Shown: positions 12,668 to 20,562 of the stretch, piece by piece | How the letters are laid out: each line of letters starts with the position of its first letter | Position numbering within the stretch: position 1 is the first letter of the stretch | NCBI GenBank assembly: GCA_019749805.1 | Contig: JAIEPH010000027.1 | Span: 143,396 to 207,395 of the forward strand | Direction: 5' to 3' | DNA: 64,000 nt | From: Mycobacteriaceae bacterium | Lineage (GTDB): Bacteria > Actinomycetota > Actinomycetes > Mycobacteriales > Mycobacteriaceae | Notes under the pieces: generated by a model | Databases searched by the model: none | What the model was told of the DNA's origin: nothing | The model's input: only the letters and a program-made list of their open reading frames with translations | Position numbers and translations under genes: made by a program

Positions 12668-13696
12668 GTGACTTCACCGAACGAGCCAGGGTATCCCCGC
12701 GCGACTGATGGGGGTGGGAACGGCTCCGGCACGGGTCCCGATGGCGGCTCGGTGAGCGGACCGGCGCCACGGGGTCCGGTGACCAGCGGGTCCGGGCCGG
12801 AACGTAGCTCCGATGCGACCGACGTCCCGCCCTGGCAGCGGGGACGGCCGGCCGGCCCGACGAACCGGGCTCCCGATGCCTCGGGACGGCCGGATTCGCC
12901 CGCCCGCCCGGAGGCACCGCGGCGCGGCAATGGCGGCGCGACGGGCCAGACCGCCGGGATCGACGCGCGGCTGAACCGGTTCTTGGCCGGCGGCTCGTCG
13001 GCAGCTCCCCAGGAGGCCGACGCGTCGGGCTGGGCAGACCCACCTGAGCCGACGCCGCGACCCGAGCCGACCTCGCGACCCGAGCCGACCTCGCGACCCG
13101 AGCCGACGCCTCGTCCGGAGCCCGCGCCTCGTCCGGAGCCCGCGCCCCGGCCGGAACCCGCCCGTCCCGAGCCGTACGCCAGTGAGATTCCCGACCTATC
13201 GGGTGCGGCGCCGCGGTCGGGCCCGCGCAAGCCGGGCAGTCCAGAACGTCCAGAGCGGCCGGGGCAGGAGCCGGCGGGCCGTCCCGCTCGACCAGGCGGG
13301 CGGCTTCAGGCGGCGGCCAGTCGACATCAGGGTCCGGTGCGCGCCAGCATGCAGATCCGGCGGGTGGACCCCTGGAGTGTGCTGAAGGTTTCGGCGGTGT
13401 TGTCGGTCGCGCTGTTCTTCGTGTGGATGATCGCGGTTGCGTTCCTGTACCTGGTACTCGGCGGCATGGGCGTGTGGAGCAAGCTGAACAGCAATGTCGG
13501 CGACCTGCTGACCAGTGCGAGCGGTAGCTCCGGCGGCGAGCTCGTCTCCAGCGGAACGATATTCGGCGGCGCGGCATTGATCGGGTTGGTCAACATCGTG
13601 CTGCTGACGGCGATGGCGACCATCGGTGCCTTCATCTACAACCTGACCACCGACATCGTCGGCGGTGTGGAAGTCACCCTCGCCGACAGGGACTGA
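12668..13696 (+). CDS. DUF3566 domain membrane protein (Rv0007-like)
   Basis: This 342-residue protein has two parts. Residues 1 to about 220 are disordered and rich in Pro, Gly and Arg, with a tandem PEPTxRPEP-type repeat at about residues 120-160. The C-terminal ~120 residues form the DUF3566 domain with two hydrophobic segments ([20 protein letters not shown] and the stretch around [19 protein letters not shown]). It always lies downstream of gyrA in mycobacteria, 41 bases away here. The family is linked to the cell envelope by location, but its role is not established. Start is GTG at 12668. Confidence 0.85.
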   Translation: MTSPNEPGYPRATDGGGNGSGTGPDGGSVSGPAPRGPVTSGSGPERSSDATDVPPWQRGRPAGPTNRAPDASGRPDSPARPEAPRRGNGGATGQTAGIDARLNRFLAGGSSAAPQEADASGWADPPEPTPRPEPTSRPEPTSRPEPTPRPEPAPRPEPAPRPEPARPEPYASEIPDLSGAAPRSGPRKPGSPERPERPGQEPAGRPARPGGRLQAAASRHQGPVRASMQIRRVDPWSVLKVSAVLSVALFFVWMIAVAFLYLVLGGMGVWSKLNSNVGDLLTSASGSSGGELVSSGTIFGGAALIGLVNIVLLTAMATIGAFIYNLTTDIVGGVEVTLADRD

Positions 13697-13819
13697 ACGC
13701 CGATCTTCATTGACTCTGCGCCCACGGCGGAGAAATCGGCCAGTCGACGTCCCTCAGCGCTGGGCCCACGCGTAGCTGGGGAAGTCAATCCGCCGCGTGC
13801 AGGTCCTCGGGTTCGCGGT

Positions 13820-13849
13820 TTGGGCGGGAGCTTACGATTGCGGTAGTCT
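13820..13849 (+). promoter_or_regulatory. Candidate promoter for tRNA-Ile
   Basis: TTGGGC (13820-13825), an 18-base spacer and TAGTCT (13844-13849, fitting TANNNT) lie 26 bases before the tRNA-Ile gene. The tRNA-Leu gene has a closely similar TTGGGG and TAGTCT arrangement, which supports both calls. Confidence 0.45.
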
Positions 13850-13875
13850 CGTCGCTCGGCCGTACCGGCACAAAC

Positions 13876-13949
13876 GGGGCTATAGCTCAGGCGGTTAGAG
13901 CGCTTCGCTGATAACGAAGAGGTCGGAGGTTCGAGTCCTCCTAGCCCCA
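13876..13949 (+). tRNA. ileT: tRNA-Ile (GAT)
   Basis: The 74-base sequence folds as a cloverleaf. Acceptor arms GGGGCTA and TAGCCCC pair, the anticodon loop CTGATAAC presents GAT, and the T arm is GGAGGTTCGAGTCCTCC. CCA is not encoded. It is followed by the DLW-39-like gene and tRNA-Ala, the conserved ileT-alaT order downstream of gyrA. Confidence 0.96.
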
Positions 13950-13965
13950 CGGAAAGGTTCACACC

Positions 13966-14079
13966 ATGAGGGTTGTGGTGCTGCTTGCCACGGTGGTCGC
14001 CGCGGTTGTCGCCGTGGCGCTCTGGCGGTCACGGCACGGCGTGGAAGTGTGGCATGCGGCGGCCGACGTGCCGGCCTGA
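13966..14079 (+). CDS. DLW-39 family small membrane protein
   Basis: A 37-codon frame begins at ATG 13966 with GGAAAGG at 13951-13957 as a plausible ribosome-binding site. The product MRVVVLLATVVAAVVAVALW is a single hydrophobic helix followed by a short tail ending VEVWHAAADVPA. This matches the pattern of the DLW-39 family: about 39 residues, one helix, an acidic-Trp-Ala tail, located next to tRNA-Ile/Ala downstream of gyrA in actinobacteria. The canonical Asp-Leu-Trp is Glu-Val-Trp here. Function is unknown. It is too short for most gene callers. Confidence 0.7.
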   Translation: MRVVVLLATVVAAVVAVALWRSRHGVEVWHAAADVPA

Positions 14080-14089
14080 AGTTTCCCGA

Positions 14090-14162
14090 GGGGCCTTAGC
14101 TCAGTTGGTAGAGCGCTGCCTTTGCAAGGCAGAAGTCAGGGGTTCGAATCCCCTAGGCTCCA
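14090..14162 (+). tRNA. alaT: tRNA-Ala (TGC)
   Basis: The 73-base cloverleaf has acceptor GGGGCCT, D arm AGCTCAGTTGGTAGAGC, anticodon stem-loop GCCTTTGCAAGGC presenting TGC, and T arm GGGGTTCGAATCCCC. CCA is not encoded. Its 3' half (14118-14162) is duplicated imperfectly at 15191-15235, marking it as the attachment site of a former integrating element. Confidence 0.96.
14118..14162 (+). repeat. attL-like direct repeat in the 3' half of tRNA-Ala
   Basis: These 45 bases run from the anticodon stem to the discriminator base of tRNA-Ala. They match 15191-15235 at 42 of 45 positions in the same orientation. Tyrosine integrases commonly use the 3' half of a tRNA gene as attB, and an integrase relic lies immediately inside the repeat, so these are read as the two att copies of an integrated element. 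Confidence 0.8.
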
Positions 14163-14205
14163 CAGACAAAACCAGCAGCTCAACGGCTTTCGAAGGCTCG
14201 AACAG

Positions 14206-14775
14206 TCAGGCTGAAATCGGTTCGGTGACCACATTTTGACCCCACTTTCGAGTTAGAAGCTCGTTGATGGCGACGCCGACTGCCTTCACATCTGACCCGT
14301 ATAGGTGTCCGTAGCGGTCCAACGTCAGCCCAGCGGACTCGTGTCCGAGCATGTTGTGCAGCGCCTTGATGTTGGCACCGGCCTGGATCGCCAGCGACGC
14401 CGCCGTGTGCCGAAGTTCGTAAAGTTTGAAGTCGAAGCAGGTGATCAGATCTCCGTCTTCTCGCTTCTCCGTCACCGACCGCGAGTCCTGATGTTCAGAC
14501 GCTCTCGATCTATGTCTCGCCAACGCAGTTCGGCGACCTCCCCGAACCGCAACCCACACGTACACCAGCGGACGATTCAACCCGGCAGCATCCGCCAGGC
14601 GGTGCAGCTGCTCCAAGGTCAGGAACCTCTGCTCGACGTCGGTCACGGGCGGCAGTTCCACCCCGTCAACCGAATTCATCACCAGACGGTTCTCCCGCAC
14701 AGCCAATCGCGAGCACCTGGCGCAGCACCCGGTACCGCAATCGGGCCATGTAGAGCCGTGGTGTCCCGTCCGCGA
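14206..14775 (-). pseudogene. Tyrosine-recombinase (phage integrase) pseudogene
   Basis: Minus-strand reading gives integrase segments split between frames. NSVDGVELPPVTDVEQRFLT is in one frame. GLRFGEVAELRWRDIDRERL (carrying the first catalytic Arg) is in a second. YELRHTAASLAIQAGANIKA, LHNMLGHESAGLTL and DRYGHLYGSDV are back in the first, with the second Arg, His and the Tyr nucleophile. Another frame change lies near 14706, upstream of AVRENRLVM, where VLRQVLA is out of frame. Most of the N-terminal half is missing. Several disabling changes make function very unlikely. Confidence 0.85.
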
Positions 14776-14861
14776 ACTCCTCGGGGCGGGTGGGGCAGCT
14801 ACGGTGACCGGCTGGCCTAAACTGGGTACACGCCTAGAGGGACCTAGTGGAGGTGTGTGCC

Positions 14862-15119
14862 ATGAAGAACATCCTCGTCACCTTGGCCACGCTCGCAGTG
14901 CCGGCGGGAATCGCCCTCGCCGGGGCCGGAAGCGCCCAGGCCAACGATGACCCCGGCCTGTGCTGGGACGGCGTGATCTGGAGCGCCTGCGTGTCAGGAC
15001 CAGGTTGGGTTGACTGGAACCCGGGGTGGGTTGACTGGAACCCGGGGTGGGGCGGCTGCAATCCCGGGCACGGGTGTTTTGATGAAAATCACGGCGGGAA
15101 GCATTCGAAGTGGAGGTAG
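14862..15119 (+). CDS. Small secreted protein with a GWVDWNP tandem repeat
   Basis: The 85-residue product has a clear Sec signal peptide (MKNILVTLATLAVPAGIALA, cleavage likely after AQA at about 27). The short mature part is rich in Trp, Gly, Asn and Cys, with cysteines at 34, 43, 66 and 72 that could form two disulfides. Residues 48-61 contain two exact copies of a seven-residue GWVDWNP unit. ATG 14862 is preferred over an upstream in-frame GTG at 14847 because it starts the signal peptide and has GTGGAGG upstream. I do not recognise a family with known function. It lies inside the relic element. Confidence 0.7.
   Translation: MKNILVTLATLAVPAGIALAGAGSAQANDDPGLCWDGVIWSACVSGPGWVDWNPGWVDWNPGWGGCNPGHGCFDENHGGKHSKWR
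15006..15047 (+). repeat. Two exact 21-bp tandem repeats inside the secreted-protein gene
   Basis: Bases 15006-15026 and 15027-15047 are identical, and the unit's first bases recur at 15048. Being a multiple of three, each unit adds seven residues (GWVDWNP), so copy number can vary without breaking the frame. Confidence 0.9.
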
Positions 15120-15190
15120 TCGGAGCAGCTCCCGGCTCTGCAGCCCTTCGACCCCGCCAATGCTGATGGTGCAAGCCATCACGGGTTCTC

Positions 15191-15235
15191 GCCTTTGCAA
15201 GGCAGATGTCAGGAGTTCGAATCTCCTAGGCTCCA
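15191..15235 (+). repeat. attR-like partial copy of tRNA-Ala
   Basis: 42 of 45 bases match the 3' half of tRNA-Ala. Two of the three differences (offsets 24 and 33, G to A and C to T) fall opposite each other in the T stem and keep base pairing. The third is in the variable region. There is no matching 5' half directly upstream, so it is not a complete tRNA gene. Confidence 0.8.
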
Positions 15236-15268
15236 CTCAGACTCCCGATACCCCACGCGCACAACCGG

Positions 15269-15700
15269 TTAAGGCCTCGGCGTGACCGGCACACTCGGCT
15301 GCAGCGTCGGCGGCTCCTCCGTTGGTGGACGCCGCAGGATCGAGAACGCCACCGCTCCCCCGGCCAGCACCCCGACCCCGAGCACGGCGAGCAGCAGGGG
15401 GCGCCGACGACGACGGCCGCGCGCCTTTTGCAACTGCTGCGGCAGGTTCGCCACCACTACTTGGGCGGCCGCGAGCTCAGCGGCGATGGTGTCCTGCGCG
15501 GCCGCCAGCTCCTGGCGGAGCTGATCCTTGAGCCGGCTGCGGCGGTAGAGGTCGCCAATCCATGCCGCGGATGACTGCGCCCCGTCCACGCCGAGGCCCA
15601 ACGCTCCCCTGGTGACGTCGACCGGACCCACTGCCGAATATCTGAGGCCGCGGGACAACCGTTGCCCGGGGGTCAGACGGATCTCGGTCTTCGCGCGCAT
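15269..15700 (-). CDS. cwsA: Cell wall synthesis protein CwsA
   Basis: This is a 143-residue homologue of Rv0008c, a membrane protein reported to bind CrgA and Wag31 and to support septal and polar peptidoglycan synthesis. The conserved segment [18 protein letters not shown] is near the N-terminus, a charged helical region ([20 protein letters not shown]) follows, and one transmembrane helix near residues 104-121 ([20 protein letters not shown]) precedes a short Pro-rich tail. It reads toward the relic element and is divergent from ppiA. Confidence 0.88.
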   Translation of the reverse strand: MRAKTEIRLTPGQRLSRGLRYSAVGPVDVTRGALGLGVDGAQSSAAWIGDLYRRSRLKDQLRQELAAAQDTIAAELAAAQVVVANLPQQLQKARGRRRRRPLLLAVLGVGVLAGGAVAFSILRRPPTEEPPTLQPSVPVTPRP

Positions 15701-15806
15701 AGTGCACCTCTCTGGCGGCCAGAACGGAGTTGTTACCAGACTGCCACGCAGCGCTACCCAGCGGTGCCCGTTGAGCGTTCATGGCGGCGTGGCACACTGG
15801 CATCCC

Positions 15807-16334
15807 GTGACGAGCCCCATACAGACAGCGACCGCGACGCTGCACACCAACCGTGGTGACATCAAAATCGCGCTGTTCGGAAATCACGCACCCAAGACCG
15901 TCGCCAACTTCGTGGGACTGGCGCAGGGCACCAAGGACTACAGCACCGGTAACGCCTCAGGCGGGTCGTCGGGCCCGTTTTATGACGGCATGGTCTTCCA
16001 CCGGGTCATCGACGGGTTCATGATCCAGGGCGGCGATCCGGAGGGCAGCGGCCGTGGCGGCCCGGGCTACGAGTTCGCCGACGAGTTTCACCCCGAGTTG
16101 CAGTTCGACAAGCCGTATCTGCTCGCCATGGCGAACCGGGGCCCGGGGACCAACGGCTCGCAGTTCTTCATCACGGTCGGCAAGACGCCGCACCTGAACC
16201 GCAAGCACACCATCTTTGGTGAGGTCGTGGATCCGGAGTCGCAGAAGGTGGTCGACGCGATCGCGACGACAGCGACGGATCAGCGCGACCGGCCGACCGA
16301 TCCAGTGGTCGTCGAGTCCATCACCATCGCCTGA
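15807..16334 (+). CDS. ppiA: Peptidyl-prolyl cis-trans isomerase A (cyclophilin)
   Basis: Cytosolic cyclophilin catalysing X-Pro isomerisation. The 175-residue protein contains [35 protein letters not shown] with the catalytic Arg, and the core [23 protein letters not shown] 15807 ([13 protein letters not shown]) is chosen because it gives the family N-terminus; the frame stays open upstream to 15612 but that part overlaps cwsA and has no family resemblance. Confidence 0.95.
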   Translation: MTSPIQTATATLHTNRGDIKIALFGNHAPKTVANFVGLAQGTKDYSTGNASGGSSGPFYDGMVFHRVIDGFMIQGGDPEGSGRGGPGYEFADEFHPELQFDKPYLLAMANRGPGTNGSQFFITVGKTPHLNRKHTIFGEVVDPESQKVVDAIATTATDQRDRPTDPVVVESITIA

Positions 16335-16337
16335 GTT

Positions 16338-16754
16338 TCAGGAGCCGGCGAAGCCGGCCGCTGTCAGCGCGTCCAGCACGTGCAGCGGGTCTGTGCCCAG
16401 ATCCCACCGGGTGAACACAAGTAGCCGGTCATCGACCGTGTCGATCTCCAGCAGCCGCGTTTTACGCCCGATGCGGCGGAACTCCGTGATCCGGATGAGC
16501 TTGATATCGGCGTGCCGCAGCTCGGTTTCACCCATCAGACCGCGGGTGACGAGGCCGCCATTTTTGATTGCCAGCTTGGGCCGCGCGCGCCAGGACAAGC
16601 TTGCAAACACAATTAACCCGACCGCGGCAATGCCAACCAGGACACGTCCGGGAGGGTCTGTGATCAGCGTCACAGCACCTACAGCCAAGATAAGACCGCC
16701 TACGCCGAGGGCTGCGATGCCGAGCGCGGGCGGACTCCACTCAGTTTGCTGCAC
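16338..16754 (-). CDS. PH domain-containing membrane protein (Rv0010c-like)
   Basis: This is a 138-residue protein with two N-terminal transmembrane helices (IAALGVGGLILAVGAVTLI and RVLVGIAAVGLIVFASL). A compact cytoplasmic bacterial PH-like domain follows (ETELRHADIKLIRITEFRR, LLEIDTVDDRLLVFTRWDLG). It sits between ppiA and crgA as in other mycobacteria and converges on ppiA with 3 bases between. The biochemical role is unknown. Confidence 0.82.
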   Translation of the reverse strand: MQQTEWSPPALGIAALGVGGLILAVGAVTLITDPPGRVLVGIAAVGLIVFASLSWRARPKLAIKNGGLVTRGLMGETELRHADIKLIRITEFRRIGRKTRLLEIDTVDDRLLVFTRWDLGTDPLHVLDALTAAGFAGS

Positions 16755-16789
16755 GGCGCACTAACACCCTCTTACCGTGGCTAATGAAG

Positions 16790-16798
16790 TTATCCACA
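16790..16798 (+). promoter_or_regulatory. DnaA-box nonamer outside oriC
   Basis: TTATCCACA, a perfect DnaA box, lies 36 bases upstream of the start of the minus-strand PH-domain gene, in the gap before crgA. A single nonamer can occur by chance, so DnaA control of the gene is a possibility only. Confidence 0.4.
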
Positions 16799-16909
16799 AG
16801 TGCTATCCCCAATGGGGATGAATAACAACGGTGTGATCTGGTGGCCGGAAGGTTGCTAAACGGGTAACGCGCAGAAGCGTGGATGAATTCATACCGCTCG
16901 TTGTATTGC

Positions 16910-17173
16910 TCAGCGCCAGCGCATGGTGAGCAACAGCCCACTGATCATGAAGGCAAACGCGATCGCGTAGTTCCACGGGCCGAGATCCGCCAGGAACGGG
17001 ATCGCGGAGGATGCCAGCTGGAACACCAGCAGCCATGCCAGCCCGATGAGCATCAGGCCGACGAAGAACACCACGAACCAGGTGCTCGACGGTCCGGCCT
17101 TGACCTTGACCGGGGTCCGGCTCACCGGGTTGATGGTGAAGTCGTTCTTCTTGCGAACCTTGGACTTGGGCAT
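16910..17173 (-). CDS. crgA: Cell division protein CrgA
   Basis: 87-residue divisome membrane protein; in mycobacteria it contacts FtsZ, FtsQ, FtsI, PBPA and CwsA. It begins [20 protein letters not shown], then has two transmembrane helices ([20 protein letters not shown] and [19 protein letters not shown]). The M. tuberculosis protein is 93 residues; the difference is a shorter periplasmic loop. The start at 17173 matches the family; a longer frame upstream is not supported. Divergent from the DUF881 gene. Confidence 0.95.
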   Translation of the reverse strand: MPKSKVRKKNDFTINPVSRTPVKVKAGPSSTWFVVFFVGLMLIGLAWLLVFQLASSAIPFLADLGPWNYAIAFAFMISGLLLTMRWR

Positions 17174-17255
17174 GCGTACCTTCGGGACAGACGGCGTCAC
17201 ACGGTGCGACGATGTACCTAGCCTATCGCAGGCACCACCTCCAGGAGACACGCCA

Positions 17256-18005
17256 ATGGCGCCCAGGTCGAAGTCCATATGGCGGTTCGGCGTGCCCGTG
17301 GTCTGCCTACTGGCCGGGCTACTGCTGGCTGCCACGCACAACGTGTCCGACGGCGGCGACATCAGACGCAGCGACGCGCCCCGGTTGGTCGACCTCGTGC
17401 GCGGGGCACAACAGTCGGTGGATCGGCTGACCGCAGAACGTGACTCGCTGGCGAACACCCTGGACACCCGTCACGGCGGCTCGCCGGGGGCAGACGCAGC
17501 ATTGGCCGCCATCACCAAGCGGTCTGCCCAGTTGGCCGTCGAGGCCGGCCTGGAACCGATGCGCGGGCCCGGCCTGGTGGTGACGCTGAACGACGCGCAG
17601 CGCGACGCTGAGGGCCGTTTCCCCCGCGACGCATCCCCAGACGACCTCGTCGTGCACCAGCAGGACATCGACGCCGTGCTCAACGCGCTGTGGAGCGCGG
17701 GTGCCGAAGGCATCCAGATGCAGGACCAGCGGATCATCGGCACCTCGGCGCCGCGCTGTGTGGGCAACACGCTGCTCCTCAACGGACGGACCTACAGCCC
17801 GCCGTACGTCATCACCGCGATCGGCGATGCGGAAGTCATGCAGGCCGCCCTGGCCGCCGCACCGTTGGTCACGCTGTACCGGCAGTACGTGGTCCGGTTC
17901 GGGCTCGGCTACACCGAGGAGCCGCGGGCGCAGGTCGACCTGGTGGGCTACCGCGAGCCGGTGCGGATGAAATTCGCCAAGCCCGCTGGACCCGTCGGCT
18001 ACTGA
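17256..18005 (+). CDS. DUF881 domain membrane-anchored protein (Rv0012-like)
   Basis: This 249-residue protein has an N-terminal anchor ([19 protein letters not shown]), a helical segment after it and a C-terminal DUF881 domain. Recognisable parts are [36 protein letters not shown] and [24 protein letters not shown]881 proteins occur beside division genes in Gram-positive bacteria; a link to septation is inferred from location only. ATG 17256 is preferred, with AGGAGA at 17243-17248. trpG follows after 28 bases. Confidence 0.85.
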   Translation: MAPRSKSIWRFGVPVVCLLAGLLLAATHNVSDGGDIRRSDAPRLVDLVRGAQQSVDRLTAERDSLANTLDTRHGGSPGADAALAAITKRSAQLAVEAGLEPMRGPGLVVTLNDAQRDAEGRFPRDASPDDLVVHQQDIDAVLNALWSAGAEGIQMQDQRIIGTSAPRCVGNTLLLNGRTYSPPYVITAIGDAEVMQAALAAAPLVTLYRQYVVRFGLGYTEEPRAQVDLVGYREPVRMKFAKPAGPVGY

Positions 18006-18033
18006 CCCGGAGAAAGACCGGTAACCTGGCCTT

Positions 18034-18708
18034 ATGCGTGTCCTCGTCGTCGACAACTACGACAGCTTCGTGTTCAACCTCGTCCAGTATCTGGGCCAGC
18101 TCGGGGTGAGCGCCGAAGTCTGGCGCAACGACGACGACCGGCTGGGCACCGAGGACGACATCGCCGATGTGGCGGCGACGTTCGACGGGGTGCTCCTCTC
18201 CCCCGGCCCCGGGACCCCCGAACGCGCGGGCGCGTCGATCCCCCTCGTGAAGGCCTGCGCGGCGGCCGCGACGCCGCTGCTCGGCGTGTGCCTGGGCCAC
18301 CAGGCCATCGGCGTGGCGTTCGGAGGCACCGTCGACCGCGCACCCGAACTGCTGCACGGCAAGACCAGCACGGTGCACCACTCCAATAGCGGTGTCCTGC
18401 AAGGTCTTCCGGATCCGTTCACCGCCACGCGCTATCACTCGCTGACCATTCTGCCCGAGACGATGCCGGCCGAACTAGAAGTGATCGCTCGCACCGAGGG
18501 GGGCGTCGTCATGGGCGTGCGACACGTCGAATTGCCCATTCACGGTGTGCAATTCCACCCCGAGTCGATCCTGACCGAGGGCGGGCACCGCATGCTGGCC
18601 AACTGGCTGGGCTACTGCGGCGCCGCGCCGGCCGAGACCCTCGTCCGTCGACTGGAGGACGAAGTTGCAACCGCGGTCGCCGCGGCTACGACGCGAAGCT
18701 CAGCGTGA
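18034..18708 (+). CDS. trpG: Glutamine amidotransferase of anthranilate / aminodeoxychorismate synthase
   Basis: Class I amidotransferase that supplies ammonia to the chorismate-using partner for tryptophan or folate synthesis. The catalytic triad is visible: Cys86 in LLGVCLGHQ, and His175 and Glu177 in GVQFHPES. The 224-residue length is typical. Annotated trpG or pabA in mycobacteria; the two roles cannot be separated by sequence, and no trpE/pabB neighbour is present. Its 3' end overlaps the convergent pknB by 23 bases. Confidence 0.9.
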   Translation: MRVLVVDNYDSFVFNLVQYLGQLGVSAEVWRNDDDRLGTEDDIADVAATFDGVLLSPGPGTPERAGASIPLVKACAAAATPLLGVCLGHQAIGVAFGGTVDRAPELLHGKTSTVHHSNSGVLQGLPDPFTATRYHSLTILPETMPAELEVIARTEGGVVMGVRHVELPIHGVQFHPESILTEGGHRMLANWLGYCGAAPAETLVRRLEDEVATAVAAATTRSSA

Positions 18709-20560
18709 TCCGGCTGTCGTAGTTCACACCGGTCCCCGCTGACGGGCTCTGGGTCACCACGGCATTGGTGCGCTGACCGCTGTTCTGCACGTCGCCGCCG
18801 CGGTCCAGTACCCCCGTCCAGCCGAGGGCACGCAGTCGCGGCTCGGCGTCGGTCCAGAACTGGCCTCGCAGGTCCGGCATGATGAACTGGTTGCCCCGCG
18901 AGACCTGCATCTGGATCACCGTATCGACCGGAACGGTCTGTCCCGCAGGTGGATTGGTGCCTATCAATTGACCGGCCGGAAGGGCGCTGTCCACCTGAAC
19001 CGGGACGGTAGTGGTGAAGCCCGACGCGGTGAGGATCTGTACAGCGCTCTCCTGCGATTGGTCTGTCACGTCAGGGACGGGACGCGTCTCGGGGCCCGCG
19101 CCCAGCACGATCGTGATCTCGTTGGTGATCGCCGACGTCTGGTTGACCGGCGGATTGGTGCCGAGCACCTTGTCCTTCATCTCCGGTGTCGACGGCGACG
19201 ACGACGGCCTGAAGTTCTCGAAGCCGGCGTCCGTGAGCTTCTCGACGGCATCGTCGTAGCTGAGGTTCCTGACGTCGGGGATCTCGCGCTGCTCGGGACC
19301 GGTGGACACATTGATGGTGATCTCGTCGCCGGCATCGACCGACGCGTTGGCGGCCGGGTCGGTGCCGATGACGTGGTCGGGAGGCACGTTGGAATCGGGC
19401 TTCTGCAGCGTGCGAGTTCTGAACCCGCGGTTCTGCAACTCGGCGATCGCGTCGGCCGACACCTTGCCGCTCACGTCGGGCACCTGGACGGCGCGCGTGC
19501 TGCCGCCGAAGGTGTTGATGGCCAGCGTCACCAGCACGGTCAGCACGGCGAGCACTGCCACCGCGATCAGCCAGCGGCCGACCGAGCCGCGCCGCTCCCG
19601 CTCGATGTACTGAGGCTGCGCTCGCCCGACTGCGTCGATCGGCTCGGTTTGGTGGTCGCCCGGCGCGGCCGACATCAGCGAGCTGCGCTCGGCGTCGGTG
19701 AACACCTTGGGTGCGTCGGGTTGCTCGCCGCTGTGAACCTTCACCAGATCGGTGCGCATCTCCGCCGCCGTCTGATACCGGTTGTCAGGGTTCTTCGCGA
19801 GCGCCTTGAGGACGACGGCGTCCAGCTCGGGGGAGATGCCCTCGTGGCGCTGCGAGGGGGGAACCGGGTCCTCGCGGACGTGTTGATAGGCCACGGCGAC
19901 CGGTGAATCACCGACGAAAGGTGGTTCGCCAGTAAGGATTTCGTACAGAACGCAGCCTAGCGAGTACACGTCGGAACGGGCGTCGACCTTCTCGCCGCGC
20001 GCCTGCTCGGGGGACAGGTACTGCGCGGTGCCGATCACGGCGGCGGTCTGGGTGACATTGCTGGCGTCGGCGAGCGCGCGTGCGATGCCGAAGTCCATCA
20101 CCTTCACCGCGCCGGTGTTGCTGATCATGATGTTTGCGGGTTTGACGTCGCGGTGGATGATCCCGTGCTGGTGGCTGAAGTTCAGCGCCTGGCACGCATC
20201 GGCGATCACCTCGATAGCCCGGCGCGGCTCCATCGGCCCCTCGGTGTGGACGATGTCGCGCAGCGTGACGCCCTCGACATATTCCATCACGATGTAGGGC
20301 AGCGGGCCGTTGGGCGTCTCCGCCTCACCGGTGTCGTAGACCGCGACGATGGCGGGATGGTTCAGCGCGGCGGCGTTCTGCGCCTCCCGTCGGAACCGGA
20401 GATAGAAGCTCGGATCGCGGGCGAGATCTGCGCGCAGCACCTTGACGGCGACGTCGCGGTGCAACCGCTGATCACGCGCTAAATGGACTTCGGACATGCC
20501 GCCGAAGCCCAGAATGTCGCCGAGTTCGTACCGGTCGGACAGGTGTTGCGGGGTTGTCAT
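18686..20560 (-). CDS. pknB: Serine/threonine protein kinase PknB
   Basis: Membrane kinase that senses peptidoglycan fragments and lipid II and phosphorylates cell-wall and division proteins. The 624-residue protein has a kinase domain (glycine loop GFGGMSE at 18-24, Lys40, HRD with Asp138, DFG 156-158), activation-loop threonines at 170 and 172, one transmembrane helix at about 330-350 and four extracellular PASTA repeats from about 357 to the end. The loop is one residue shorter than in M. tuberculosis (Thr171/173). It starts 2 bases after the pknA stop and ends the operon. Confidence 0.96.
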   Translation of the reverse strand: MTTPQHLSDRYELGDILGFGGMSEVHLARDQRLHRDVAVKVLRADLARDPSFYLRFRREAQNAAALNHPAIVAVYDTGEAETPNGPLPYIVMEYVEGVTLRDIVHTEGPMEPRRAIEVIADACQALNFSHQHGIIHRDVKPANIMISNTGAVKVMDFGIARALADASNVTQTAAVIGTAQYLSPEQARGEKVDARSDVYSLGCVLYEILTGEPPFVGDSPVAVAYQHVREDPVPPSQRHEGISPELDAVVLKALAKNPDNRYQTAAEMRTDLVKVHSGEQPDAPKVFTDAERSSLMSAAPGDHQTEPIDAVGRAQPQYIERERRGSVGRWLIAVAVLAVLTVLVTLAINTFGGSTRAVQVPDVSGKVSADAIAELQNRGFRTRTLQKPDSNVPPDHVIGTDPAANASVDAGDEITINVSTGPEQREIPDVRNLSYDDAVEKLTDAGFENFRPSSSPSTPEMKDKVLGTNPPVNQTSAITNEITIVLGAGPETRPVPDVTDQSQESAVQILTASGFTTTVPVQVDSALPAGQLIGTNPPAGQTVPVDTVIQMQVSRGNQFIMPDLRGQFWTDAEPRLRALGWTGVLDRGGDVQNSGQRTNAVVTQSPSAGTGVNYDSRITLSFAS

Positions 20561-20562
20561 TG

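Larger units (their letters stand above)
14163..15190. mobile_element. Relic of a tRNA-Ala-integrated element (about 1 kb)
   Basis: The segment between the two tRNA-Ala-like repeats interrupts the conserved alaT-cwsA neighbourhood. It holds a frameshifted tyrosine-integrase pseudogene pointing toward the tRNA gene and a small secreted-protein gene. No replication, capsid or transfer gene is present, so the original element has been reduced almost entirely. Whether the secreted protein is cargo or older host sequence cannot be told from this window. Confidence 0.75.

Noticed and set aside
13636..13962. Minus-strand open frame beginning MNLSVGLGGLEPPTSSLSAK
   Set aside because: It is the antisense translation of tRNA-Ile, a well-known false-ORF signature.
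13973..14239. Plus-strand frame containing ALAQLVERCLCKAEVRGSNP
   Set aside because: This is the translation of tRNA-Ala itself. A related string (SRLCKADVRSSNLLGST) at about 15185-15235 only confirms the duplicated tRNA fragment.
15191..15235. A second complete tRNA-Ala gene
   Set aside because: Only the 3' half is present; acceptor 5' strand and D arm are missing.
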